A DNA stretch of 64,000 nt, from positions 62,001 through 126,000 of the forward strand of contig CALRMU020000005.1 of the NCBI GenBank assembly GCA_943369295.1, read 5' to 3'. This DNA comes from JAKRSE01 sp943369295 (GTDB lineage: Bacteria > Armatimonadota > Fimbriimonadia > Fimbriimonadales > Fimbriimonadaceae). Positions 26,926 to 34,893 of the stretch are shown piece by piece; within the stretch, counting starts at the first letter, position 1; each line of letters starts with the position of its first letter. The translations under genes were made by a program, and so were the position numbers. Under the pieces are notes generated by a model. It was not told the origin of the DNA and did no database searches. It saw nothing but the letters and a program-made list of their open reading frames with translations.

Positions 26926-26961
26926 CCTGCTCGACAGCGGAGCTGGTCGAGCAGGCCACCC
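26926..26961 (-). repeat. Hairpin element type 1, copy b
   Basis: CCTGCTCGA pairs perfectly with TCGAGCAGG around CAG/CTG; followed by CCACCC. The stem sequence differs from copy a, but both arms changed together. Confidence 0.8.
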
Positions 26962-26987
26962 ATCAGTTTTGCTTGAGTGAGAAGATT

Positions 26988-27030
26988 TGGTGCCCCGGTC
27001 TGGCTCCGACGAAGGAGGAGAAGGCCGGGA
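26988..27030 (+). repeat. 43-base element type 4, copy identical to 53999-54041
   Basis: Starts TGGTGCCCCGG and ends GGCCGGGA, with CTCC/GGAG and CCCGG/CCGGG pairings around a GACGAA loop. It is identical base for base to the copy 27 kb away. Confidence 0.85.
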
Positions 27031-27084
27031 TTTGCCTGTTCAAAGCTGCCCGGTTATTGCTCACCATTTGAAGCTTTATGGCGT

Positions 27085-27109
27085 GGGTGCCACTGGTCCA
27101 TGACCAGTG
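27085..27109 (+). repeat. Hairpin element type 2, GGGTGCC head
   Basis: GGGTGC followed by CACTGGTC, loop CAT and GACCAGTG: a perfect 8-base-pair stem. Confidence 0.8.
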
Positions 27110-27226
27110 AAAGCAAAGCTGGCCGACCGCAGTTTTTCCTCTACACAACTCCAAAGCCTGGAAATTCATGCCACTGGCAGCGCCTGTGGTCTTACAGGTG
27201 GAAGAAGCTCTTTAGACTGATCCTTT

Positions 27227-27262
27227 CCCGCCCGACAGCAAGCTGATCGGGACGGGGCACCC
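27227..27262 (-). repeat. Hairpin element type 1, copy c
   Basis: Same sequence as copy a (CCCGCCCGA, CAG/CTG, TCGGGACGGG, GCACCC), 380 bases further on. Confidence 0.8.
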
Positions 27263-27306
27263 CACAACTCAGTGGTTGGGGAAAACCCAATTAAAGCACT
27301 ACCTTT

Positions 27307-27341
27307 CCCGCTCGACAGCAAGCTGATCGAGCAGGCCACCC
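27307..27341 (-). repeat. Hairpin element type 1, copy d
   Basis: CCCGCTCGA with TCGAGCAGG; one C/A mismatch in the 9-bp stem, then CCACCC. Intermediate between copies a and b. Confidence 0.75.
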
Positions 27342-27369
27342 CTGACTCTTTAGATGATCGAAAGGTTCT

Positions 27370-27409
27370 GGGTGCCACGACCTTGACTAGGGACGAAGTC
27401 AAGGTCGTG
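27370..27409 (+). repeat. Hairpin element type 3, GGGTGCC head
   Basis: GGGTGC then CACGACCTTGACT paired with AGTCAAGGTCGTG, a perfect 13-base-pair stem with an 8-base loop. Confidence 0.8.
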
Positions 27410-27457
27410 AATGGAGAATCTTCAACAAGAGGTTAACCTTGGGATTCGTCAGTAGAG

Positions 27458-27478
27458 CACTGGCGCTACCAGTGGCAC
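27458..27478 (-). repeat. Hairpin element type 2, reverse orientation
   Basis: CACTGG, five-base loop, CCAGTG, then GCAC: the type 2 layout on the minus strand with a shorter stem. Confidence 0.65.
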
Positions 27479-27502
27479 AAGATTCACCGGGGCACACCAA
27501 CT

Positions 27503-28381
27503 TCAAATACTAATCAACCCAGCTCCAGATTCATTCCACCTCTGGTGGTCATGAACCTTATCCGTCACCCGAACCGGCCGACCAGACCCCAGAGCCCGCC
27601 GGCCCAGAAGGCTCATGTTCCCTCCCGGAGAAGCTTCAACCAAATCCAGCCGACGAGATAGGCCAGCCACCAATCGGTCGCGGACTTTGTTGCTGTTGCC
27701 GTGATAGGCGCCATCGGGTGGCTGAGTCGCCACGACCAGATCCGTCGTCGGATCGAACTGGAACCGCCACAATCGGGCGATTCGAAAAGCCTCTTCCTTC
27801 AAATCAGCTCCCAGAACCTTCTTCATTCCCTGGTCAAGCACCAAGATTCTTGGAGCCCCCCACCTCAGAGGAACAACCGCCGACCTCTGGTACTCAGGAG
27901 TGTCGTGCCCAGCCACCAGAATCTCACCATTCAAAACTCCCTGCTCGGCCAAAGCCTCGATCTGCCTCAAAGAATCCTCAGAAGATTTGCGGCTGGAAAG
28001 AACAGAGAAGGTTCGTCCGTCCAGTAATCCAGCCTGGCCATAGAGATACAGAACTCCAGGAGGATCTGGGTCGATAGATTCCAGCAGGGAGGGATAGCTG
28101 GCGTCGGCCAGGGTAACCAGCCTCACTCCTTGAGCTTCCATCTGTTCGGCTAGACGTTTCGCCACTTCAAGGCGCCCTTCCCGTCCGACCACCCAATTCT
28201 CAGCCACAGACTTCTTCAGTCCGTACTCCTCGACCATCGTCTCCATGGAAAGGCGCATAAAGTCGTAGGGCTGAACGCTCAAGAGATCGCATCGGGTGAG
28301 GATGCGGGTCAAGGTTCGCCCCCCTATTCCGGGGGTGTTAAGAAGTGCCAGAGATATAAGCCTCTGGGTGATCTGCTGCAC
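27503..28381 (-). CDS. Divergent DprA/Smf-like DNA-processing protein
   Basis: 292 residues. N-terminal helix-hairpin-helix-like region (LLNTPGIGGRTLTRILTRC), then the DprA entry YPSLLESIDPDPPGVLYLYG near 106 and a Rossmann-like core. The C-terminal VRDRLVAGLSRRLDLVEA corresponds to the family RNR-x-x-AGLS-x-x-x-VVEA motif. The usual GSR-x-x-x-x-YG motif is changed to SSRKSSED, and the SGLARGID segment to VAGHDTPEY. DprA loads RecA on incoming single-stranded DNA in transformation; the altered motifs leave this role uncertain. GTG start, 9 bases after mazG. Confidence 0.75.
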   Translation of the reverse strand: MQQITQRLISLALLNTPGIGGRTLTRILTRCDLLSVQPYDFMRLSMETMVEEYGLKKSVAENWVVGREGRLEVAKRLAEQMEAQGVRLVTLADASYPSLLESIDPDPPGVLYLYGQAGLLDGRTFSVLSSRKSSEDSLRQIEALAEQGVLNGEILVAGHDTPEYQRSAVVPLRWGAPRILVLDQGMKKVLGADLKEEAFRIARLWRFQFDPTTDLVVATQPPDGAYHGNSNKVRDRLVAGLSRRLDLVEASPGGNMSLLGRRALGSGRPVRVTDKVHDHQRWNESGAGLISI

Positions 28382-28390
28382 GGGCAGAGT

Positions 28391-29443
28391 TTAGCCCGTC
28401 TGAGCCTTTGCCGCCAACCAGAGCCGATCCCATTCTTCAGCCGAAAGCTCACCAAGAGGAACTTCGCTGGCTGCCTCCATGGCCTGGAATCGCTTGGTAA
28501 ACCTGGCTAGCATTCGCCTCAGGCTCTCTTCGGCATCAAGCTTCAGCCAGCGGGCAATGTTGACGTAGGTGAAGAGCAGGTCGCCAAGCTCCGATTCCAT
28601 TGCCTCTTTATCGCCTGAAGCAATGGCCTCTTTAAACTCGGCCTCTTCTTCCCTCACTTTCTCCCAAACGGCCTCAATATCGGGCCATTCAAAGCCGCAC
28701 CTCGCCGCCCGCTTGCTGACCATCAAGGCGCGGTGGAGAGCTGGAAGTGACGAAGGAACACCAGCCAAAACCGATTCCGGCTTTTCGCCTCCCTTCTCGT
28801 TGGATTTGATCTTGTCCCAGTTTCTCAGGACCTCATCGGCATCAGCGACATCGATCTCTCCGAAGACATGAGGGTGACGGCGAATCAGCTTGTCCGTGAT
28901 CGCTTTGATCGGCGCTTCGATGCTCCACTTGCCGTCCCGAGCTTCCATCTGAGCATGGAACACAGGCTGCAGCAGGCAGTCGCCCAGCTCTTCCACCATC
29001 GAATCTTCGTCTCTGCCTTCAATGGCTTCAACCAGTTCGTAGGCTTCCTCGATCAAATACTTGACCAAAGATTCGTGAGTCTGCTCCTGATCCCAAGGGC
29101 AGCCTCCTGGCCCGAGCAGTCGATCCATTACCCAGACCAATCCATAAAAGCCGCCAGGATGATCCGTCTGCATGGCAGGAACGACAAGAGCCGCACCTTC
29201 GGCCCAAGTTGGTTCTTCGTTAAGGAAAAAATTCGAGCGTCCATTGCCAGCGACGACTGAGAGAGGCGTCACTGGAGCATACAGATGCCTTAAAAAAGAC
29301 AGAATCTCCTTAGGGTCGCTGAACCCCAAGAAGACCTGATGCGCTCTTTGGTCTGGCTGAAGCAGAGTGGGAGCCACATGAATCTGACAGCTACCTTTCA
29401 GCCCCAGCCTCTTGAGCAGAGACTCTGCTTGTCCAAGATCCAC
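28391..29443 (-). CDS. mazG: MazG nucleoside triphosphate pyrophosphohydrolase with extra N-terminal domain
   Basis: 350 residues. The MazG part starts near 113 with GGCPWDQEQTHESL, then EEAYELVEAI and MVEELGDCLLQ (the EExxE-x12-ExxD metal site), with a second MazG-like half (EEAEFKEAI, ESELGDLLF). It hydrolyses NTPs, including faulty ones, to NMP and pyrophosphate. Residues about 1-95 are not part of MazG and look like the C-terminal half of a tetrapyrrole-methylase domain as in YabN. GTG start; 3 bases after the foldase gene stop. Confidence 0.9.
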   Translation of the reverse strand: MDLGQAESLLKRLGLKGSCQIHVAPTLLQPDQRAHQVFLGFSDPKEILSFLRHLYAPVTPLSVVAGNGRSNFFLNEEPTWAEGAALVVPAMQTDHPGGFYGLVWVMDRLLGPGGCPWDQEQTHESLVKYLIEEAYELVEAIEGRDEDSMVEELGDCLLQPVFHAQMEARDGKWSIEAPIKAITDKLIRRHPHVFGEIDVADADEVLRNWDKIKSNEKGGEKPESVLAGVPSSLPALHRALMVSKRAARCGFEWPDIEAVWEKVREEEAEFKEAIASGDKEAMESELGDLLFTYVNIARWLKLDAEESLRRMLARFTKRFQAMEAASEVPLGELSAEEWDRLWLAAKAQTG

Positions 29444-29446
29444 GAG

Positions 29447-30457
29447 TTACGATCCGCCCAAAAAGACCTTTCTCAACGACTCATCAAAAGGAGTCCCCGT
29501 GAACTCAATCTTGGCTGACTTCCTCATGTCTTCCAGCAGCTTGGTGATGTTGTTCCTCGCCTGACCTCGCTCCAAAAGAAGGTTCTGGCGAATCTGGGCT
29601 TTCAGCTTGTCGTCAAGCGGAATCACTTCCTTTTCCATCACGTCTTCCAGCCAAAACTTAGCGAACATAGATCCTGCTGCAAGCCACTTGGTCTGGTCGC
29701 CTTTCTTAATCTTGTCGATCTCGGTTCTAAGAGTGCCCTTGAGTTCTGAATCTGGGAAGGTGCCAAAGCGACCTTCATCCAGCTTGCCAGAATCCTGGCT
29801 GAATTCAGCCGCTACCTGTCCCCAAGTCTTGCCAGAGGTAAGAGCATCATCCACCTTCTTCTGATCTTCTGCCTTGCCGACAGTAATCACTCTCACCACA
29901 AATCTCTTGGGCAGGGTGTAGCGGGTGGCAACGTTGGCTTTGTAGCTGTTTTCGACTTCAAAGTCTGTGATGTTGACGCCCTTGGTGATGACTCTGAATT
30001 GACACATGGTCACGAGCACATCCCATCGAAAGTCCTCATCGGTCAGACCGAGCATCGTGAAGGCTTCCTTAAGCTTGGGATTATCTTTCAGCCTCTTGGC
30101 GATCTCGGCCTCCAATTCGGCATCGCTGGGGTAGACGCCCTGCTGACGAGCCAATTGAATAATGAGAGATTCGTTGATGAGCTGTTGAAGGGTCATGAAG
30201 CCGGGCGAAGCGGGAACGAACTGCTCTCCCACCAGCTTGCCGACATCCTGCAGCACCTGCATTCTCAAAAAGTACTGTCGGCCTGTAATGTTCTGACCGT
30301 TGACCTTGACCATGACTCGGTCGGGGGAAACGACCTGAGTTGGTACGGGATTGGTGCTTCCTGATGCCTGGGCAAAAACGGCGTTAGGAATGACCGCGAG
30401 GGAAAGAATTGCCAAAGCCGCCATGGCTCTGCTCATTAATGGTCGCGTCACACTCAT
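29447..30457 (-). CDS. Secreted SurA/PrsA-like parvulin peptidyl-prolyl isomerase
   Basis: 336 residues from ATG 30457, chosen because a clear signal peptide begins there (MSRAMAALAILSLAVIP, ending FAQA); an upstream start at 30583 would put 42 charged residues before it and overlap the next gene. The body has a SurA_N-like helical region (VNGQNITGRQYFLRMQVLQD) and a parvulin-like segment around SGKTWGQVAAEFSQDSGKLDEG. It probably helps exported proteins fold in the periplasm. The parvulin domain is short and its catalytic residues are not certain. Confidence 0.8.
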   Translation of the reverse strand: MSVTRPLMSRAMAALAILSLAVIPNAVFAQASGSTNPVPTQVVSPDRVMVKVNGQNITGRQYFLRMQVLQDVGKLVGEQFVPASPGFMTLQQLINESLIIQLARQQGVYPSDAELEAEIAKRLKDNPKLKEAFTMLGLTDEDFRWDVLVTMCQFRVITKGVNITDFEVENSYKANVATRYTLPKRFVVRVITVGKAEDQKKVDDALTSGKTWGQVAAEFSQDSGKLDEGRFGTFPDSELKGTLRTEIDKIKKGDQTKWLAAGSMFAKFWLEDVMEKEVIPLDDKLKAQIRQNLLLERGQARNNITKLLEDMRKSAKIEFTGTPFDESLRKVFLGGS

Positions 30458-30564
30458 TTTGTTCTCTGGCGATACTGACGCTTCCCGACCCCTTAACGCA
30501 CGGCAAATTCGGGACTTCCTTTCCCCTTTTGTCCTTCTTTGAGTCTGGAGCATCTGCAAAAACA

Positions 30565-31530
30565 TCATCTGTCTATCAACCAATGGGCCGCCTCAAGATA
30601 AAGAGGGATGCCCACCATGAGATTGAAAGGAAAAGTGACCGTTAAGGCTCCCGTTAAGTAAAGGCCAGGATTCGCCTGGGGGAGCACAAGCCGCACAGCA
30701 GCCGGGGCGGCGATATAGCTGGCTGATGCCACCATTGCCCCTAGAATTCCAGCACCTCCGGCCGTCATCCCAACCACGCTTCCTGCCCAGACTCCGAGCA
30801 GACCATTAAAGAGCGGCACCAGAGTTCCAAAGAGAAGAAGAAAGACAGCTCTTCCCTTAAGGTCGGGCACTCGAGCTCCGGCTACCAATCCCATCTCAAG
30901 CAGAAAGATCGTCAAGGCTCCTTTGAAAAGATCACCAAAGAGAGGATCGACCTGCTGCATCCTTACCGGACCAGCAAGAAGGCCAATGACAACGCCTCCA
31001 ACCAAAAGAATGACTGCCTTGCCAGTCAGAAGCTCGTGAATGACCAGCTTCAAACCACCTGCCTTCCCATCCTTAAGGGCCATGCTCAGGCCGACCAAAA
31101 TGGCGGGGATCTCCAGCACTGCAACGAGGGCTGGCAAAAACTGCTCAAACTTCAGCCCCTCGCTGGCGGCAAAGTTTGTAGCCGCAATAAAGGTGACGGC
31201 TGAGACAGAACCGTAGTGGGCGGCCATAGCCGAGGCATCCACTTTATCCAGTTTGCCGAGCTTTCGACAGATGGCGTAAGCGATCAGGGGGGTAACTATC
31301 CCCAAGACCAAGGTTGCAGCAAAGGGTCCGGCAAGCTCTGCAGGCGATGATTGACTCAGTGCCACACCACCCTTAAGGCCGATGGCGAAGAGCAGATAGA
31401 TAGAAAGAGAGGTGTAGAGCCCGGGTGGCAGCTTGAGATCACTTTTCAGCAGAACCGCTATAAAACCCAGGGCAAAAGCCAGCACCATGGGCGAAAGCAG
31501 GTTCGAGCTGATGAGTTCGTATCCGGTCAT
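30565..31530 (-). CDS. SbtA-like sodium-dependent bicarbonate transporter family permease
   Basis: 321 residues, about ten membrane helices in two inverted halves. Motifs seen in SbtA (DUF897): LKLPPGLYTSLSIYLLFAIGLKGG near 33, AHYGSVSAVTF near 105 and the matching GAMVASASYIAAP near 280. SbtA takes up bicarbonate with sodium in cyanobacteria; heterotrophs with this family often supply carboxylases, though here the ion is unproven. No SbtB regulator gene is adjacent. Confidence 0.88.
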   Translation of the reverse strand: MTGYELISSNLLSPMVLAFALGFIAVLLKSDLKLPPGLYTSLSIYLLFAIGLKGGVALSQSSPAELAGPFAATLVLGIVTPLIAYAICRKLGKLDKVDASAMAAHYGSVSAVTFIAATNFAASEGLKFEQFLPALVAVLEIPAILVGLSMALKDGKAGGLKLVIHELLTGKAVILLVGGVVIGLLAGPVRMQQVDPLFGDLFKGALTIFLLEMGLVAGARVPDLKGRAVFLLLFGTLVPLFNGLLGVWAGSVVGMTAGGAGILGAMVASASYIAAPAAVRLVLPQANPGLYLTGALTVTFPFNLMVGIPLYLEAAHWLIDR

Positions 31531-31563
31531 AGGCAGGGTCGCTGGCAGAAGGACAGCCTCGGC

Positions 31564-31974
31564 CTACTCTCCCATTATTTTCAGGACGACTCTCTTGCGT
31601 CTTTGGCCGTCAAATTCTGCATAAAAGATCTGCTGCCAAGGACCGAGGTCCAATTCGCCTGCGGTGATAGGGATCATGACCTGGTGATGGAGGATCAGGT
31701 TCTTTAGGTGAGCCTCACCATTGTCTTCCCCGGTCTGATGGTGCCGATAGTTGGCTTTCGGAGCCAGATGATCGAGCCACTCTTGAATGTCGGCGATCAG
31801 TCCGTTCTCCCAATCGTTCACATAGACTGCACTGGTGATGTGCATGGCCGAGACCAAAACCATGCCCTCTTGAACTCCAGACTCCTGAACGGCAAGGTCG
31901 ACTTCGTCAGTGATCCGGACGAATTCTTCTTTCTTTCTCGTTTCAAACCACAGGTACTTGGTAAAGGCGGCCAT
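31564..31974 (-). CDS. YjbQ/UPF0047 family protein (secondary thiamine-phosphate synthase-like)
   Basis: 136 residues, normal length. Contains VSAMHITSAVYVND, YRHHQTGEDNGEAHLKN and the family core ILHHQVMIPITAGELDLGPW followed by FYAEFDG. Family members bind a metal through these His residues, and E. coli YjbQ has weak thiamine-phosphate synthase activity; the true role is unclear. Same strand as smpB, 35 bases downstream. Confidence 0.93.
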   Translation of the reverse strand: MAAFTKYLWFETRKKEEFVRITDEVDLAVQESGVQEGMVLVSAMHITSAVYVNDWENGLIADIQEWLDHLAPKANYRHHQTGEDNGEAHLKNLILHHQVMIPITAGELDLGPWQQIFYAEFDGQRRKRVVLKIMGE

Positions 31975-32009
31975 GTTTGCAATGAGTTTGGCCGAAAATT
32001 GCAGTCAGC

Positions 32010-32483
32010 CTATTCGTCGTAGCCACGCTGACGAGCTCGATCCTGATCCTTTTCCTTCAAGCTCTCACGCTTGTCGTACATTTTTTTGCCGCGAGCCAGG
32101 GCAATTTCGACCTTAGCCTTGCGGCCTTTAAAGTAGACCTTGGTCGGCACAAGGGCCAGCCCCTTCTCTTCTGACCTTCTTTGAATCAGCCTGATTTCGG
32201 CCTTGTGAAGAAGCAGTTTCCGGTCTCTTCGCCTTTCAGGACGCCATGCAGTGCTAAAGGTATAGGGCTCGATGTCGAAGCTATAAAGCCAAGCTTCGTT
32301 GTTAACTATGCGAACATAGGCATCGACCATGCTGGCACGACCAAGGTACAGACTCTTTACCTCAGATCCCACCAAAGCCAGACCTGCCTCCCACCTCTCT
32401 AAAAGCTCGTACTCAAAACCAGCTTTTCGGTTATTTATGGTAGCGGGTCCCTTATGATCCTGCACCTTGCCTTTCTTCGCCAT
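32010..32483 (-). CDS. smpB: SsrA-binding protein SmpB
   Basis: 157 residues. The OB-fold signature is clear: NRKAGFEYELLERWEAGLAL, GSEVKSLYLGRASMVDAYVR and RKLLLHKAEI. A lysine/arginine-rich C-terminal tail (from about 132) enters the ribosome A site. SmpB delivers tmRNA to stalled ribosomes. No ssrA gene was noticed in this window. Divergent from the FKBP lipoprotein gene across about 50 bases. Confidence 0.96.
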   Translation of the reverse strand: MAKKGKVQDHKGPATINNRKAGFEYELLERWEAGLALVGSEVKSLYLGRASMVDAYVRIVNNEAWLYSFDIEPYTFSTAWRPERRRDRKLLLHKAEIRLIQRRSEEKGLALVPTKVYFKGRKAKVEIALARGKKMYDKRESLKEKDQDRARQRGYDE

Positions 32484-32532
32484 TGATCTTCTGCCCTATC
32501 CCTAGGCTAAGGTCAAGGTACCTTAGCTCATC

Positions 32533-33294
32533 ATGTCCCGAACGTGGCTCGGCCTGGGTGTTTTTGCCCTTTTGTTTGCGGTTGGCTGTAAGCCGACGGA
32601 AAGTTCAAATTCAAAGCCCACTTTTTCTGAGCTGAAAAAGGAAATCATCAAGCCAGGAAAAGGTGAACCCGTGAAACAGGGTGACATGGTGTTCATGGAA
32701 TACCGAGGCACTCTGGTTGACGGGACAGAGTTTGACAGTAACCTGGAAGCAGATGGAGCACCTCTCTTTGTCGTGCTCGGCGCAGGCTCAGTTATCAAAG
32801 GCTGGGACGAGGGAATTGTTGGAATGCTTCCTGGCGAAGAGGCCAAGCTCAGTGTTCCTTCTGACATGGGCTACGGACCAGCCGGTTCACCTCCCAAGAT
32901 TCCACCCGCGGCTGACCTGATTTTTGAGCTCAAGCTGCTTGGTGTTGTAAGAAAGGGCGAAGAGACCGTTTACGATTCGGTCGATGACAAGGTGGGCACA
33001 GGTGCAGAGGCAGTCGTTGGCAAGAAGGCTGAGATTCATTACACCGTCGCCTATCTTAACGATGTCGTGGTTGACGATTCAAGAAAGCGCGGCAAGACCT
33101 TGAACTTCACCGTTGGAGCCACTTCGGGAGACAGGGTAATCGCAGGCATTGATGACGGAGTCCGCGGCATGAAGGTTGGCGGAAAGAGAACCTTGATGCT
33201 TCCTCCTGGCCTCATCTACGGCCCATCCGGCAATAGGGCCATCACGGGCAACCAAATGGTCAAGGTGACCCTCGACCTGATTTCAGTCAAATAG
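32533..33294 (+). CDS. Lipoprotein with two FKBP-type peptidyl-prolyl isomerase domains
   Basis: 253 residues. Signal with lipobox AVGC (Cys19). First FKBP domain about 35-137: YRGTLVDGTEFDSNL, FVLGAGSVIKGWDEGI and GYGPAGSPP with IPP. Second about 150-253: VIAGIDDGVRGMKVGGKRT and YGPSGNRAI. The first keeps the usual aromatic pocket better than the second, which may bind clients rather than isomerise. Likely periplasmic foldase attached to a membrane. Followed at 48 bases by another secreted-protein gene. Confidence 0.9.
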   Translation: MSRTWLGLGVFALLFAVGCKPTESSNSKPTFSELKKEIIKPGKGEPVKQGDMVFMEYRGTLVDGTEFDSNLEADGAPLFVVLGAGSVIKGWDEGIVGMLPGEEAKLSVPSDMGYGPAGSPPKIPPAADLIFELKLLGVVRKGEETVYDSVDDKVGTGAEAVVGKKAEIHYTVAYLNDVVVDDSRKRGKTLNFTVGATSGDRVIAGIDDGVRGMKVGGKRTLMLPPGLIYGPSGNRAITGNQMVKVTLDLISVK

Positions 33295-33342
33295 GCCTTC
33301 AGCACAGCATCCTACACACAAAAACGTCGTAAGAGAGAACAC

Positions 33343-34095
33343 ATGAACAAGACCTTCATCTACACAGGGGCGATCGCCTTGACTCTCGGCCTGGGGTTTG
33401 CTCCTCAGAGCCTGAACGCCCAGGTGACCAAGCAGGGTTCTGGCTATGCAATGAGCCTCAGACTGACCAAGGGAGCAACCTACAAGTACATGCTCAATGC
33501 GGTCATTGATGCTTCTGCTGCCATGGGTGGCACTGCCCCAAGAGGACAGAGCGCCAAGCAGACCATGAAGTCCCCAATTTCAATGAAGGTCGTTGATGTG
33601 AAGAATGGCATCAGCACCGTTCAGGTGACCCAGACTCCCCCTTCGATGGGTGGAACCGCCGCCAAGCCCCAAACCGTGACGATCAAGATTGACCGAACCG
33701 GCAAGGTCACTGAAGGCAATGAAGCTGGCGTCATGGTCAGCCTTCCCACGAAGCCAGTGCGGATTGGTGAAACTTGGACCTCAACTTCCACAACTCGCGG
33801 CATGGGAATTCCGATGCAGGTGACCACCAGGGCCACCCTCAAGGCTGTCCGCGCATCAGGTGGCAGACAGGTCGCTGAGATCACCGTAGTAACCAGCGCC
33901 AAGGGCAGCGGAATGAGCGGCACCGGCCGAGGCAGCTACACCATTGATGCCAAGGACGGAATGATTCTTACTTACAACCTTGTTCAAACCATGAACATGA
34001 CCATGCCTGCTCAGCCCGCAGCCGCTGGCAGCAAGACCCCTGCTAAGCCAAGGACAATCTCGATTCCCACGACAATGACCCTTACTCGACAGTAA
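33343..34095 (+). CDS. Secreted protein, DUF6263-like
   Basis: 250 residues. Signal peptide about 1-26 (ends LNAQ). The mature protein is beta-strand rich, with YAMSLRLTKGATYKYML, a GISTVQVTQTPP strand, and the segment PTKPVRIGETWTSTSTT, which resembles the DUF6263 'P-x-x-PV-x-VGD-x-W' motif. A Pro/Ala-rich stretch (about 225-240) lies near the C-terminus. No catalytic residue visible. Ribosome site AAGAGAGA is plausible 7 bases upstream. Ten bases before the next gene, so probably co-transcribed. Confidence 0.7.
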   Translation: MNKTFIYTGAIALTLGLGFAPQSLNAQVTKQGSGYAMSLRLTKGATYKYMLNAVIDASAAMGGTAPRGQSAKQTMKSPISMKVVDVKNGISTVQVTQTPPSMGGTAAKPQTVTIKIDRTGKVTEGNEAGVMVSLPTKPVRIGETWTSTSTTRGMGIPMQVTTRATLKAVRASGGRQVAEITVVTSAKGSGMSGTGRGSYTIDAKDGMILTYNLVQTMNMTMPAQPAAAGSKTPAKPRTISIPTTMTLTRQ

Positions 34096-34105
34096 GGCGG
34101 CAAGA

Positions 34106-34816
34106 ATGAAAGTTACTGCCCCAGCCGGTTCCTACCTCTGGCATCTGCTAGAAAATCATCCGGCTGGGGCAGAGCTGTTTCCGGGCGACGAGTTCACCTT
34201 TGAACCCCATGAAGGCTGGCAGCGCAGCGTTCTCACAGGCGTCTCTGAAGGAGCTCTGACAGGCCTGATCGAACTAGCGGACAACAACCCCTTTGTCTGC
34301 GCTGATAGAGTTTCGACCCCTTCGCCACTTTCCACCCTGGCTCTCATCGCCCTTGGTCCCTTGATTAGAGCCTGCCTGCCCGCCGATGAAATCATGCTGC
34401 AGGCATCAAAGTCTTTGGCAGTGCCTGACCTTGGCGCCCTTTTAGATAGTCTTGGCATAAACCAATCAGTAACCTTGGCCCTTGATGATCAAGACCTTGG
34501 TTCTGTCATTGCCCTTAACGCCCTGGTTCCAATAGAAGAGATGCCCGACTGGTCTTTGATCGACGATCTCTTTGAAGAAAGCTACGGTCGCAGTTTCTAT
34601 GTGAGAAAGGCCTCGGAATGGTCGGCAGCTGAGGTTTCTGGGCGTCCGTGGGCTCTTTATGACCTGCGGCACACTCCAGGTGAAGACATTGGCCTTCTAA
34701 CCGTCCGCGTCATGGCCGACCTGAGAGGCAAAGCAGGCGAAGCCCAGATGATCCACACCTTTAACGTTATGGCAGGGTTTGAGGAGCACCTCGGCATTCC
34801 TGAACTTCTGGCTTAA
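34106..34816 (+). CDS. ArgC-like protein lacking the catalytic cysteine
   Basis: 236 residues against about 345 for N-acetyl-gamma-glutamyl-phosphate reductase. The C-terminal 90 residues align with ArgC: the DLFEESYGRSFYVRK strand, then a conserved-type ADLRGKAGEAQMIHTFNVMA (207-222) corresponding to DNLVKGAAGQA-x-x-x-MN-x-MFG. The middle LSTLALIALGPLIRA follows where ArgC has NPGCYPT, but the Cys is replaced (TPSPLS, 71-76). The N-terminal KV-x-x-PAGSY-x-x-x-LLENHP resembles the ArgC Rossmann entry but lost the glycine-rich loop. Most likely a non-catalytic paralogue; family assignment is my inference from motif order. Confidence 0.6.
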   Translation: MKVTAPAGSYLWHLLENHPAGAELFPGDEFTFEPHEGWQRSVLTGVSEGALTGLIELADNNPFVCADRVSTPSPLSTLALIALGPLIRACLPADEIMLQASKSLAVPDLGALLDSLGINQSVTLALDDQDLGSVIALNALVPIEEMPDWSLIDDLFEESYGRSFYVRKASEWSAAEVSGRPWALYDLRHTPGEDIGLLTVRVMADLRGKAGEAQMIHTFNVMAGFEEHLGIPELLA

Positions 34817-34833
34817 CCTGCGCCCCTAAAAAT

Positions 34834-34874
34834 AAATCTCCCTGGAGGCTGAGGCCAGCCAGGGAGATTTTTTT
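34834..34874. terminator. Bidirectional terminator between ArgC-like and anti-sigma genes
   Basis: AAATCTCCCTGG pairs with CCAGGGAGATTT (12 pairs) and runs into TTTTTTT on the plus strand, with A-rich sequence on the other side, so it can stop transcription from both converging genes. Confidence 0.92.
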
Positions 34875-34893
34875 GCTTCTAGAAGATCAGAAG

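Larger units (their letters stand above)
26545..27502. repeat. 958-base non-coding block of palindromic repeats
   Basis: I see no credible gene here. It holds four copies of the 9-bp-stem hairpin type (26847, 26926, 27227, 27307), one 43-base element identical to one at 53999, hairpins with a GGGTGCC head at 27085 and 27370, a reverse-oriented one at 27458, a CGTGGGT/ACCCACG hairpin at 26696 and two copies of a 69-base direct repeat (26582 and 26757). Short open frames in this block have no protein-like composition. Confidence 0.85.

Noticed and set aside
26681..27402. Short open frames of 60-90 codons on both strands
   Set aside because: They run through hairpin repeats in a non-coding block; composition is not protein-like and no ribosome site supports them.
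26545..27502. CRISPR-like array
   Set aside because: Repeats are palindromic and differ in type, orientation and spacing; there are no equal-length unique spacers and no cas genes in the window.
30458..30583. 42-residue N-terminal extension of the parvulin-like foldase
   Set aside because: It would bury a clear signal peptide and overlap the SbtA-like gene; ATG 30457 is better.
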